Notes: generated from the letters alone by a model not told the origin. Shown: positions 1 to 5,880, numbered from the stretch's first letter. The stretch: DNA of 6,338 nt from Oscillospiraceae bacterium (GCA_017620315.1 JAFZQQ010000272.1:1-6338); one strand, 5' to 3'. Numbers and translations: made by a program.

Positions 1-303
1 ATCGTGGTCATGTACTTAGGTCAGGTGGTGGAGAAGGCGCCGTCGGAGGAGCTGTTCGCGCATCCGATGCACCCGTACACGAAGGCGCTTTTGTCGGCGA
101 TCCTGGTGCCTGAGGTTGGAGCGAACAAGGAGAGGATCAAGCTGAAGGGCGAGGTATCGTCTCCGCTCGATCCGCCGGACGAGTGCCGCTTCTTAAAGCG
201 TTGCAACGAGGCGTGCGACAGCTGCCGCTCGCAGCGGACACCGCAGCTCATAGAGGTCAGCCCGAATCATTTCGTGGCCTGCCACTGCGTGGGCAAGCTG
301 TAA
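1..303 (+). CDS. Oligopeptide/dipeptide ABC transporter ATP-binding protein, C-terminal part (OppF/DppF type)
   Basis: This is the last 100 codons of a peptide-importer ATPase; the start lies left of the window. The nucleotide-binding core with Walker A, signature and Walker B is missing, and the visible part opens on the strand VVMYLGQVVE that follows the H-loop region. Next come the family hallmark HPMHPYTKALLSAI (about residues 21-34) and the C-terminal oligopeptide/dipeptide extension with KGEVSSPLDPP, CRF..RC (C62, C68), C75 and VACH (C94). In characterised Dpp/Opp ATPases the matching cysteines can carry an iron-sulfur cluster; that this one does so is inference. The protein would work on the cytoplasmic face of the membrane, powering uptake of peptides or, in related systems, nickel. 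OppF and DppF cannot be told apart from the tail. It ends at TAA 301-303 and converges on the xerC-like gene. Confidence 0.93.
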   Translation: MVVMYLGQVVEKAPSEELFAHPMHPYTKALLSAILVPEVGANKERIKLKGEVSSPLDPPDECRFLKRCNEACDSCRSQRTPQLIEVSPNHFVACHCVGKL

Positions 304-332
304 CGACGATAACTGCACACAGCCGAAAAAAT

Positions 333-367
333 ACACAGAGGCGAGGAAAAATCCTATGCCTCTGTGT
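333..367. terminator. Bidirectional rho-independent terminator between converging genes
   Basis: ACACAGAGGC (333-342) pairs perfectly with GCCTCTGTGT (358-367), and an inner AGGA (344-347) pairs with TCCT (352-355) around an AAAA loop. The plus strand continues with TTTT (367-370). The minus strand continues with ATTTTTTC, the complement of the A-run at 326-332. The hairpin therefore can end both the peptide-transporter transcript arriving from the left and the xerC-like transcript arriving from the right. It starts 29 bases after the first stop codon and ends 14 bases before the second. Confidence 0.9.
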
Positions 368-381
368 TTTGCGTTATGCAC

Positions 382-1377
382 TTATTTCTTTTTGAAATCC
401 GAGAGGGGTGAGCGCGCGGCTGCGTCGCGCAGGCCCTCGTTTTCCACATGTGTGTAGATCTCCGTCGTGTTCAGATGCTCATGTCCGAGCAGCTCCTGAA
501 GGGTCCGCACGTCCACACCGCTGTGCAGCATCAGCGTCGCCGCCGTGTGCCGCAGCTTGTGGGCCGAATATTTACCGCTGTCGAGCCCGGCGGCCGAAAG
601 GTGCCTTTTGACGAGCTCGTGGACCGTTGAACGGCTGATGCGCGTTCGGCGGGAGGAGAGGAAGAAGGCGTTCGGCTCTGCGGCCGCAATCGTTTTCCTT
701 ATCTCCAGATAGGCATTGATGGCGTCCGCGCAGGCGGCGTTGAGGAAAACGACGCGCTCCTTGTTGCCCTTGCCGTGGATCAGCAGGTGGTCCGCCCGGA
801 TATCCGTCAGATTGAGCCCCACGACCTCCGATATACGCAGCCCGCAGTTGAGAAACAGAGTGATGATGCAGAAATCGCGCTCAACGTTTTTGCCGTCGAC
901 CGAGGAGAGAAGCTGCTCCGATTCATCGAGATTGAGGTAGCGCGGCAGCGATTTTTTCACCTTCGGTGACTCCAGCTCCGCCACGGGATTGTTTTCCAGC
1001 ATGTGCGTCTTGAGCGTCAGGTATTTGTAAAAGGAACGAATAGTTGCAATTTTTCTTGCGCGGGATTTATCGTTTAGACCGAAAACCGTCATTTTACTGT
1101 TTTGCCGTTTGGCTCGGTCCCGCGACAGGTACGACAGATACTCGTAAACATCAGACAGGGTCACGGAGGCGGCCAGCGGCAGATCAACGTCCGATATGGA
1201 TATTTCGTCAAGCGGCGTGGAGCGTGGGACGCGCCCCTTGAGGAGTTTCATATAACGGAAGAAATTGCGCAGGTCGAGATAGTATTCATCGACGGTCCGG
1301 CGAGAGTGTCCCTTGATCGTCTCGTGGTAGGAGAGAAAACCGCGAAGGAGCTCCGGCGCGTCAGTTCTGTAATCCAT
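382..1377 (-). CDS. xerC: Tyrosine recombinase, XerC-like, long form (331 aa)
   Basis: This is a tyrosine site-specific recombinase that cuts DNA through a 3'-phosphotyrosine link; the likely role is chromosome-dimer resolution together with XerD. The N-terminal SAM-like core-binding domain spans roughly residues 8-122 and the catalytic domain 145-320. All six catalytic residues are visible: R181 in GLRISE, K203 in HGKGNKER, H273 and R276 in HKLRH, H299 in LLGH, and the nucleophile Y308 in IYTH. The R276-H299-Y308 spacing equals that of E. coli XerD. At 331 residues it exceeds the usual 295-305; the extra length lies in the N-terminal domain at about residues 47-103. The ATG at 1375-1377 follows AAAGG at an 11-base spacing, and a promoter lies at 1412-1440. 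It could instead be a lineage-specific Xer paralogue or a domesticated integrase, so the symbol is tentative although the family is certain. Confidence 0.88.
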   Translation of the reverse strand: MDYRTDAPELLRGFLSYHETIKGHSRRTVDEYYLDLRNFFRYMKLLKGRVPRSTPLDEISISDVDLPLAASVTLSDVYEYLSYLSRDRAKRQNSKMTVFGLNDKSRARKIATIRSFYKYLTLKTHMLENNPVAELESPKVKKSLPRYLNLDESEQLLSSVDGKNVERDFCIITLFLNCGLRISEVVGLNLTDIRADHLLIHGKGNKERVVFLNAACADAINAYLEIRKTIAAAEPNAFFLSSRRTRISRSTVHELVKRHLSAAGLDSGKYSAHKLRHTAATLMLHSGVDVRTLQELLGHEHLNTTEIYTHVENEGLRDAAARSPLSDFKKK

Positions 1378-1411
1378 AAGCAGTTCGACCTTTCGGGAAC
1401 GTTATGATAAT

Positions 1412-1440
1412 ATAATAACACAAACGCCGCCTTTTCGCAA
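1412..1440 (-). promoter_or_regulatory. Probable sigma-A promoter of the xerC-like gene
   Basis: Reading the minus strand, TTGCGA (1435-1440) and TATTAT (1412-1417) are separated by exactly 17 bases. The -10 matches the consensus at five of six positions and the -35 at four of six. Transcription would start near 1405, giving a leader of about 28 bases before the ATG at 1377. This suggests the gene is transcribed independently of xerD, whose terminator lies upstream at 1622-1652. Confidence 0.6.
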
Positions 1441-1541
1441 CGAGTCGTCATTAGGAATAGTCCGCGGAAGAGGGGGCGGAGCCGGGGAGGCACAGCCGAA
1501 GCAGAAAGGCCGTAAAAGACGCCGGCCTGAAAACACACAGA

Positions 1542-1573
1542 TAATTGAACAAAATAAAAATTTTGTTCAATTA
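1542..1573. repeat. Perfect 14-bp inverted repeat, candidate dif-like Xer site or operator
   Basis: TAATTGAACAAAAT (1542-1555) is the exact reverse complement of ATTTTGTTCAATTA (1560-1573), with AAAA between. Read with dif geometry, it gives an 11-base arm ATTGAACAAAA (1544-1554), a 6-base centre TAAAAA and an 11-base arm TTTTGTTCAAT (1561-1571). The right arm matches the XerD arm of E. coli dif (TTATGTTAAAT) at 9 of 11 positions. It lies between two Xer recombinase genes in otherwise GC-rich DNA. There is no T-run after the stem and the stem is AT-rich, so it is not a standard terminator. Its perfect symmetry is unlike ordinary asymmetric dif sites, so a dimeric regulator's operator is a real alternative. 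Confidence 0.85.
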
Positions 1574-1621
1574 AGGGGAGGCGAAAACGGCCTTTTCGAC
1601 CGCGAATGCGCAAATAACGGT

Positions 1622-1652
1622 AAAAGCTCCCGTACTTTCTACGGGAGCTTTT
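1622..1652 (-). terminator. Rho-independent terminator downstream of xerD
   Basis: AAAAGCTCCCGT (1622-1633) pairs with ACGGGAGCTTTT (1641-1652); one more A-T pair (1634/1640) closes a five-base loop. The minus-strand reading is a GC-rich stem ending in TTTTA. It lies about 127 bases past the xerD stop and would end the spoIIM-xerD transcript. The T-run is symmetric, so it could also work on the plus strand, but no plus-strand gene feeds it. Confidence 0.85.
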
Positions 1653-1778
1653 CCTTATACAAATGCGTCCGCCGCGAGGCGCCCGCCTTTTCCGGAACGG
1701 CCGGCCTGACTCTTTCGCCGCTGTTGCAGCGAAACCGGCGTTCGGCGTTGACGGGTGCCTTGTACGGACGCTTTTGTT

Positions 1779-2669
1779 TCAGGCACGCGGATGCGCCTTG
1801 TTGTAAACGTCCTTGAGCTGCTTTTTGACAAGCTGCGTGTAAATCTGCGTCGATGTGATATCGGCATGTCCGAGCATTTCCTGCAGCGCATGGATATCGG
1901 CGCCGTTTTCCAGCAGATGCGCCGCAAACGAATGACGCAGCGTGTGCGGCGTGATATCCTTTTTGATGCCGGCCTTGGCCTGATAGTATTTGATGACCTT
2001 CCAGAAGCCCTGACGGGACATGCGCTCGCCGCCCATGTTCACGAACAGCGCGGGCTCGTCCGGCGACGCGATCATCTGCGGGCGTATGGTCGTCAGATAA
2101 TCCGATATGGCCTTGACGGCTGCCGAATACAGCGGTATGGCGCGTTCCTTGCCTTTGCTCCGGCAGCGAACGAAGCCCACGGCCAGATTGACGTCCTCCA
2201 CGTTCAGATTGATGAGCTCTGACACGCGCATACCGGTCGCGTACAGCGTTTCCAGCATGGCGCGGTCGCGGTAGCCCTTCAGATCAGTACATTCGGGCTG
2301 TTCGAGGAAAAGCTCGACTTCCTTTCCCGTGAGGATCTCCGGCAGCTTTTTGACGCTCTTTTCCGTCGTCACGTCGCGCGCGGGATTGTCCGAGGCCAGG
2401 CCCTCCGCCGTCAGATAACGGTAAAAGCATCGCAGAGACGCCACGCTCCGTGAGATGGTCGCCGGCATGCGCCCCTGGTTTTTGAGCCACTGCACGTATT
2501 TTTCGATCTCTTCCTTTGTGGCCTGCTCCACGGGCCCGTCATGGTGGACGGCGTAATACTCCGTGAATTTGACTACGTCGCGGACATAAGACGCCAGTGT
2601 GTTCAATGCAGCGGAGCGATTGACCTTCAGATAAGACTCGAAGCCGGCAATGAGCTCGTCCTTCTGCAT
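1779..2669 (-). CDS. xerD: Site-specific tyrosine recombinase XerD
   Basis: XerD acts with a partner Xer protein at dif to convert chromosome dimers to monomers at division. With the ATG at 2667-2669 the protein has 296 residues, the normal length. The N-terminal SAM-like domain covers about residues 1-90 and the catalytic domain about 107-290. Catalytic residues are R148 (GMRVSE), K172 (SKGKER), H242 and R245 (HTLRHS), H268 (MLGH) and Y277 (IYTQ); the first two have the same numbers as in E. coli XerD. The tail ends in HPRA, typical of XerD. An in-frame GTG at 2679-2681 would add four residues, but it overlaps the AAAGGG and GGTGG bases that serve as ribosome binding site for the ATG, so the ATG is preferred. 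The gene begins 51 bases after the spoIIM-like gene with no terminator between, suggesting one transcript. Confidence 0.95.
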   Translation of the reverse strand: MQKDELIAGFESYLKVNRSAALNTLASYVRDVVKFTEYYAVHHDGPVEQATKEEIEKYVQWLKNQGRMPATISRSVASLRCFYRYLTAEGLASDNPARDVTTEKSVKKLPEILTGKEVELFLEQPECTDLKGYRDRAMLETLYATGMRVSELINLNVEDVNLAVGFVRCRSKGKERAIPLYSAAVKAISDYLTTIRPQMIASPDEPALFVNMGGERMSRQGFWKVIKYYQAKAGIKKDITPHTLRHSFAAHLLENGADIHALQEMLGHADITSTQIYTQLVKKQLKDVYNKAHPRA

Positions 2670-2720
2670 CCAACACACCACCCTTTCATTTTGATAATAA
2701 TAATGATTTGAATTATGGAT

Positions 2721-3371
2721 TTACGCGAAAAAACATACAGCGAGCTTGCTTTTCAGTAAAACGGAAAGCAAGATCAAGAGCGCAAGTATCAAACACAGGA
2801 GCCAGTAGCGCGCTCCGTACGGCCTGACGGCTGCGCCGAAAAGAGCGCGGCTTCGAAGCTTCCGCGACTCCGTGAGCGAAGCCGAAGAAAGCGTCAGGAA
2901 GCACGGTGCGGACAGCGCTGCTGTCGGCCCCAGAAGAAGCCAAATGCGCCACAGCCCTTCCCCTGCCAACGAGCCCGAGAAACAGGCCGCGGCAAAAGCC
3001 GCCGTAAATCCTCGAAGGGCCGCTGCCGCTGGTATGAGCAAAACGCCGATAACGGAAAAGCCGCAGAGGAACACAAGAACAGGCCAAACCATCTCAAGCG
3101 CTGCCAGCGGCAGCATAGATTCATTACAGCACGCAGATATGTAAACCTGTAAAAAGGAATCGCCGGAACGGACCGCCGCATCCACGCCTGATACGAGTCG
3201 GGAGAAAAACAAGCCTCCGGCCGAACCGGCGGCAAAGGCAACGAGACACAAGACGGCGGATGAAAAACGTATATCCGTCGCCCGCCCTACAGCGGCGTTG
3301 AGCCTCACGCTCACAGCGCGCACCAGGCGCGCAAAACGCGCTCTGACCGGGGATACCGCGATGATATACAA
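2721..3371 (-). CDS. spoIIM: Stage II sporulation protein M-like integral membrane protein
   Basis: This 216-residue protein has about five hydrophobic segments (roughly residues 37-59, 92-118, 120-137, 140-164 and 189-214), a basic N-terminal stretch, and no charged catalytic motif. The segment around W96 to F131 (GFSVIGVLLIP, then a hydrophobic helix opening with LRGF) and the following LLLGPTAALSAP resemble the SpoIIM family pattern, and the length is close to that of B. subtilis SpoIIM (about 214). In Bacillus, SpoIIM is part of the DMP complex with SpoIID and SpoIIP that thins septal peptidoglycan and drives engulfment. The neighbour xerD supports the call, because spoIIM and the xerD homologue ripX also lie near each other in B. 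subtilis. The start is TTG at 3369-3371, nine bases after a perfect AGGAGG; no ATG occurs before residue 86. The sequence is divergent, so another SpoIIM-superfamily protein is possible. Confidence 0.7.
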   Translation of the reverse strand: MYIIAVSPVRARFARLVRAVSVRLNAAVGRATDIRFSSAVLCLVAFAAGSAGGLFFSRLVSGVDAAVRSGDSFLQVYISACCNESMLPLAALEMVWPVLVFLCGFSVIGVLLIPAAAALRGFTAAFAAACFSGSLAGEGLWRIWLLLGPTAALSAPCFLTLSSASLTESRKLRSRALFGAAVRPYGARYWLLCLILALLILLSVLLKSKLAVCFFA

Positions 3372-3380
3372 ATCTTTTGT

Positions 3381-3386
3381 CCTCCT
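3381..3386 (-). promoter_or_regulatory. Shine-Dalgarno AGGAGG that fixes a TTG start
   Basis: The minus strand reads AGGAGG, then nine bases (ACAAAAGAT), then TTG at 3369-3371 opening the SpoIIM-like frame. This is the strongest ribosome binding site in the neighbourhood and no ATG or GTG lies at a workable distance in that frame, so it decides the unusual TTG start. Confidence 0.85.
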
Positions 3387-3442
3387 AAAATATAATACAA
3401 ATACATGGATTTATCAATCTCCAGAGGCGAAATATTTCATTT

Positions 3443-3485
3443 TTGTAACTTATCACAAAAGGTTATGTCAACAGCGTTATGTCAA
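3443..3485 (-). promoter_or_regulatory. Tandem TTGACATAAC repeat, possible promoter or operator upstream of spoIIM
   Basis: On the minus strand the ten-base word TTGACATAAC occurs twice (3476-3485 and 3462-3471), repeating every 14 bases. Each copy contains a perfect TTGACA -35 hexamer. Seventeen bases after the second copy lies only a weak -10 (TTACAA, 3443-3448), which would place the start near 3436, about 65 bases before the TTG codon. The exact repeat also fits a regulator binding site. No sigma-E-type promoter, expected for spoIIM, was recognised with confidence. The rest of the 3372-3643 gap is AT-rich, with only weak hairpins. Confidence 0.4.
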
Positions 3486-3561
3486 TCTGTAAGCGTCGGA
3501 CGCTGTAAAAACGAGCCGAAAAGGCCAAAAACGCAATATATTGAACGCGAATTTACGAAAC

Positions 3562-3578
3562 ACGGCCATATATGCCGT
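3562..3578 (-). terminator. Weak hairpin, possible terminator of the TIGR04086-type gene
   Basis: ACGGC (3562-3566) pairs with GCCGT (3574-3578) around a seven-base loop. On the minus strand the stem is followed by GTTTCG, a poor U-tract. It lies about 66 bases past the stop of the upstream membrane gene. No better terminator is seen in this gap, so the gene may read through toward spoIIM. Confidence 0.25.
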
Positions 3579-3643
3579 TACGTCAAAATACCCGTGCCCA
3601 TTACGCGAATATACAGTCTGTTATTGCTTGTTTACCCTATTGG

Positions 3644-4063
3644 TCATTTTGCCCAATTTCGGTGTTTCCTTGCCTTCCGGCTGACCGGCGCTCTCCGCGC
3701 ACAAAGCATAAACGCCGGTATGGCTCCGGCCGCCGCAGACAGAACACAAAAGGCCGTTTCGGCGGACAGCAGCTCCCCTGACGCGGCGCCGGCCGCCGCA
3801 CGCATGGCCAGCAGGACGCATAACGTAAGAAGGACTCGACGCTTCCGCTCCTTCCCTCCCGCCGCAGATACAAGCGTACCGATCAGTGACGCGGCGAACG
3901 TTGCCGCGGCGCCAAAGGCCGGAAGCTGCGCCTCCGTGATGCGTCCCTCGTAGAGGAGCGCGGATACCAGCAGAGAAAGAATCGCCGCCGCCGCGAGCGC
4001 CGCCGTCACGCCGACAGCCGGCGAAGCTCGTAATGCCCCTCCCTCCTTCTTTCCTTTGAGCAT
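3644..4063 (-). CDS. TIGR04086 (YrzE-type) family membrane protein
   Basis: This 139-residue protein is almost entirely hydrophobic, with four predicted helices (about residues 16-38, 47-68, 76-95 and 101-121), a short basic loop GKERKRR (70-76) and a basic tail of Arg, Lys and His. Length, four-helix layout and position directly after tgt-yajC match the TIGR04086 family (B. subtilis YrzE), whose function is unknown. The start ATG at 4061-4063 is preceded by GGGAGG and seven T residues. The open frame continues upstream to 4222, but that part overlaps yajC out of frame and is rich in Arg and Ser, so it is not used. The composition is strongly alanine-rich, so similarity alone is weak and the assignment leans on context. 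The ribosome binding site is part of a terminator-like hairpin, described separately. Confidence 0.72.
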   Translation of the reverse strand: MLKGKKEGGALRASPAVGVTAALAAAAILSLLVSALLYEGRITEAQLPAFGAAATFAASLIGTLVSAAGGKERKRRVLLTLCVLLAMRAAAGAASGELLSAETAFCVLSAAAGAIPAFMLCARRAPVSRKARKHRNWAK

Positions 4064-4116
4064 AAAAAAACCTCCCGAGAAATAGTCTTTGCAGTACAAG
4101 ACTATTCCCCGGGAGG
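4064..4116 (-). terminator. Terminator-like hairpin after yajC whose 3' arm is the next gene's Shine-Dalgarno
   Basis: On the minus strand CCTCCCG (4110-4116) pairs with CGGGAGG (4071-4077), and after a 3x3 internal loop AATAGTCTT (4098-4106) pairs with AAGACTATT (4081-4089), leaving an eight-base loop. Seven T residues follow (4064-4070), and then the ATG at 4061-4063. The element has the form of an intrinsic terminator for yajC, starting 23 bases after its stop. The 3' arm GGGAGG is also the only plausible ribosome binding site of the TIGR04086-type gene. Readthrough transcripts would therefore both tend to terminate and hide that ribosome binding site. Confidence 0.8.
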
Positions 4117-4139
4117 CGTTTTCATGACTGACGCGTGAT

Positions 4140-4436
4140 CTACTGTCTGTTCGCCGAGGCCGCGTTCGTCGATATGCCCCATTTGGCGATCTTGATACGG
4201 ACTCTGTCCTCGCCGGTCTCAAAGGTGACGAAATCGTCGTTCATTTCGACGATCGTTCCCACCATACCGCCGATGGTCGTGATCTCGGTGCCTACCGAGA
4301 GAGAGTCGCGCATTTCCTGCTGCTGCTTTTTACGCTTTTTCTCCGGACGGACCATGAGAAAATAGAAAATCGCTATGATGACGACAATATAGATGACGAT
4401 AGTCACGCCGTTGCCGCCGCTGCCGCTTCCAAACAT
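4140..4436 (-). CDS. yajC: Preprotein translocase subunit YajC
   Basis: YajC is a small single-pass membrane protein that associates with SecD and SecF of the Sec export machinery. This 98-residue protein shows a short Gly/Ser-rich N-terminus (2-10), one transmembrane helix (about 11-29), the hallmark MVRPEKKRKKQQQEM at 28-42, and then the conserved soluble domain with LSVGTEITTIGGMVGTIV (46-63), ending near residue 90. Length and motifs are fully typical. The ATG at 4434-4436 follows GGAGGG with a five-base gap. A promoter with a perfect TATAAT lies just upstream, so yajC can be transcribed apart from tgt. secD and secF, often nearby, are not in this window. Confidence 0.96.
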   Translation of the reverse strand: MFGSGSGGNGVTIVIYIVVIIAIFYFLMVRPEKKRKKQQQEMRDSLSVGTEITTIGGMVGTIVEMNDDFVTFETGEDRVRIKIAKWGISTNAASANRQ

Positions 4437-4468
4437 ATTAACCCTCCAATGGATATAAAGTACTATTT

Positions 4469-4497
4469 ATTATAATGGCATGGCGGCGCAAATGCAA
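4469..4497 (-). promoter_or_regulatory. Probable sigma-A promoter of yajC
   Basis: The minus strand has TTGCAT (4492-4497), a 17-base spacer and a perfect TATAAT (4469-4474). The -35 matches TTGACA only in its first three bases. The start would fall near 4462, about 25 bases before the yajC ATG. It lies in the 108-base gap after tgt, where no clear tgt terminator is present. Confidence 0.6.
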
Positions 4498-4544
4498 GCA
4501 TTTTCGTCATGCCGGAGGAATTATTTGCCATTTTCGGCCGCCGC

Positions 4545-5675
4545 TCAGATGCGGACGGCCAATTTTTCTGTGAACTCCCGGCGGAACGCCTCAAAACGCC
4601 CCTCCTCGATGCTCTCACGGATACGACGCATGAGCTCGTTGTAGAAATACAGGTTGTGCATCACGCAGAAGCGCAGCGCCAGGATCTCCCCGCAGCGCAT
4701 GAGGTGCCGGACGTAGCCGCGCGAATAGCGCGCGCAGACGGGACAGTCGCAGGACGGGTCGATCGGCCCGCCGTCGAGCTTATATTTTTCGTTGTTTATG
4801 TTGTGGATGCCCTCCCACGTGAAAAGGTGGCCGTGCCGGCCGTTGCGCGCAGGCATCACGCAGTCGAAGAAATCGACGCCGCGGGCCACCGCCTCGATGA
4901 TATTGGACGGCGTGCCGACGCCCATGAGATAGCGCGGTCTGTCCTTCGGCGCGTACTGCTCGACCGTTTCGATGATATCGTACATCTCCTGCGTCGTTTC
5001 ACCGACAGCCAGACCGCCAATCGCGTAGCCGGGCAGGTCAAGCTCGGCGATGCGCTTCATGTGCTCCACGCGGATATCGGGGAAATTCGCGCCCTGGTTG
5101 ATGCCGAAGAGCACCTGGCCGGGGTTTACCGTGTCGGGCAGTGCGTTCAGCCGCTCCAGCTCCGCTTTGCAGCGGATGAGCCAGCGCGTCGTGCGGGCGC
5201 TTGAGTCCTCGACGTACTTTCTCGGCGAGGGTATCTTCACGCACTCGTCAAAGGCCATCGCTATATCGCTGCCGAGCGCCGACTGTATCTGCATGCTCTC
5301 CTCCGGACCCATGAAGATGCGGCGTCCGTCGACGTGGGAGGCAAAGGTGACGCCCTCCTCCGTGATCTTCCGCAGGCCGGCGAGCGAAAAGATCTGAAAG
5401 CCGCCGCTGTCGGTGAGGATGGGCCCGTCCCACTTCATGAACCCGTGCAGACCGCCGAAGGCCCGCACGACGTCCTCGCGGGGGCGTACGTGCAGATGGT
5501 AGGTGTTCGACAGCTCGATCTGGCAGCCGATGCGCCGAAGGTCCTCGTCCGAGAGACCGCCCTTGATGGCCGCCTGCGTCCCCACATTCATGAAGACGGG
5601 CGTCTCCGCCGCGCCGTGGGGAGATGTGTAACGGCCGCGCCGGGCCCTGCCGTCGGTACTAAGCAGCTCAAACAT
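4545..5675 (-). CDS. tgt: tRNA-guanine(34) transglycosylase Tgt
   Basis: Tgt exchanges guanine 34 for preQ1 in tRNAs with GUN anticodons (Asp, Asn, His, Tyr), the first tRNA-bound step of queuosine synthesis. The 376-residue length is normal for the bacterial TIM-barrel enzyme. Visible motifs are DSGGFQ with D89, D143 in AFDEC, the base-binding GGLAVGE (220-226), FDCVMPARNGRHG (270-282) with the presumed nucleophile D271, and the zinc site C309, C311, C314 and H340. The ATG at 5673-5675 is preceded by GGAGGG with a seven-base spacing and gives the usual MFELL N-terminus. The frame stays open 42 codons further upstream, but those residues do not resemble Tgt and were excluded. queA, a common upstream partner, is absent here. 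The gene has its own promoter and a leader of about 160 bases. Confidence 0.97.
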   Translation of the reverse strand: MFELLSTDGRARRGRYTSPHGAAETPVFMNVGTQAAIKGGLSDEDLRRIGCQIELSNTYHLHVRPREDVVRAFGGLHGFMKWDGPILTDSGGFQIFSLAGLRKITEEGVTFASHVDGRRIFMGPEESMQIQSALGSDIAMAFDECVKIPSPRKYVEDSSARTTRWLIRCKAELERLNALPDTVNPGQVLFGINQGANFPDIRVEHMKRIAELDLPGYAIGGLAVGETTQEMYDIIETVEQYAPKDRPRYLMGVGTPSNIIEAVARGVDFFDCVMPARNGRHGHLFTWEGIHNINNEKYKLDGGPIDPSCDCPVCARYSRGYVRHLMRCGEILALRFCVMHNLYFYNELMRRIRESIEEGRFEAFRREFTEKLAVRI

Positions 5676-5838
5676 TTCCAAGCCCTCCGCAGATGAACAT
5701 CGCATCCCCGATTGTATCTTTGTATAGGACACGAATAATGTATTGAATAATACAGGATACTCATTGACAGACGGCAGAATGTACCTGCACATCGTCCACA
5801 AAATTTGCCATATAACTACCTTATTTTCACCCTGCTTT
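5676..5838 (-). promoter_or_regulatory. Long tgt leader, possible regulatory RNA
   Basis: If transcription starts near 5838 the tgt mRNA has an untranslated leader of about 160 bases. It can fold a hairpin in which GACG (5770-5773) pairs with CGTC (5793-5796) and GCAG (5774-5777) with CTGC (5785-5788), with a four-base bulge, followed by a small TGTATT/AATACA stem-loop around 5738-5753. No preQ1 riboswitch consensus or terminator was recognised, so a regulatory role is only suggested by the length and by tgt belonging to the preQ1/queuosine pathway. Confidence 0.25.
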
Positions 5839-5844
5839 TTCTCT

Positions 5845-5872
5845 ACTATATCACAAATCTTTCATTTGTAAA
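5845..5872 (-). promoter_or_regulatory. Probable extended -10 promoter of tgt
   Basis: The minus strand reads TTTACA (5867-5872), 16 bases, then TATAGT (5845-5850). Each hexamer matches consensus at five of six positions, and a TG dinucleotide one base before the -10 (TGATATAGT) makes it an extended -10 element. It lies directly after the terminator at 5881-5906, as expected for a promoter opening a new transcript. Confidence 0.65.
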
Positions 5873-5880
5873 TCAATAAA

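Larger units (their letters stand above)
1378..1778. other. 400-base intergenic region between the two xer genes
   Basis: No credible gene is seen here; the open frames lack ribosome binding sites and recognisable protein content. From left to right the region holds the xerC promoter (1412-1440), a GC-rich stretch, the AT-rich perfect palindrome at 1542-1573, a short imperfect repeat CGAAAA/TTTTCG (1582-1598), the terminator at 1622-1652, and a GC-rich xerD 3' untranslated segment. It is long for a gap between two co-oriented housekeeping genes. Confidence 0.7.

Noticed and set aside
1248..1613. Open frame of 121 codons on the minus strand overlapping the start of the xerC-like gene
   Set aside because: It overlaps the xerC-like start out of frame, crosses the palindrome and the promoter, has no ribosome binding site and shows no family features.
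3389..3417. TTGATA and TATATT with 17-base spacing upstream of the SpoIIM-like gene (minus strand)
   Set aside because: The start site would fall inside the AGGAGG ribosome binding site, leaving an mRNA without a usable leader.
3405..3953. Open frame of 182 codons on the plus strand
   Set aside because: Its second half is antisense to the membrane gene at 3644-4063 and its composition (Ala, Arg, Ser, Pro) is that of a shadow frame.
4536..4560. Hairpin GGCCG-CCGC / GCGG-A-CGGCC around the tgt stop codon, considered as a terminator
   Set aside because: On the minus strand no T-run follows; the T-run is on the plus-strand side, where no gene is transcribed.
4509..5204. Open frame of 231 codons on the plus strand
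   Set aside because: It lies entirely antisense to tgt, whose motifs are unmistakable.
5676..5801. N-terminal extension of tgt by 42 codons
   Set aside because: The residues do not resemble Tgt, and the ATG at 5675 has a proper GGAGGG site and the family-typical N-terminus.
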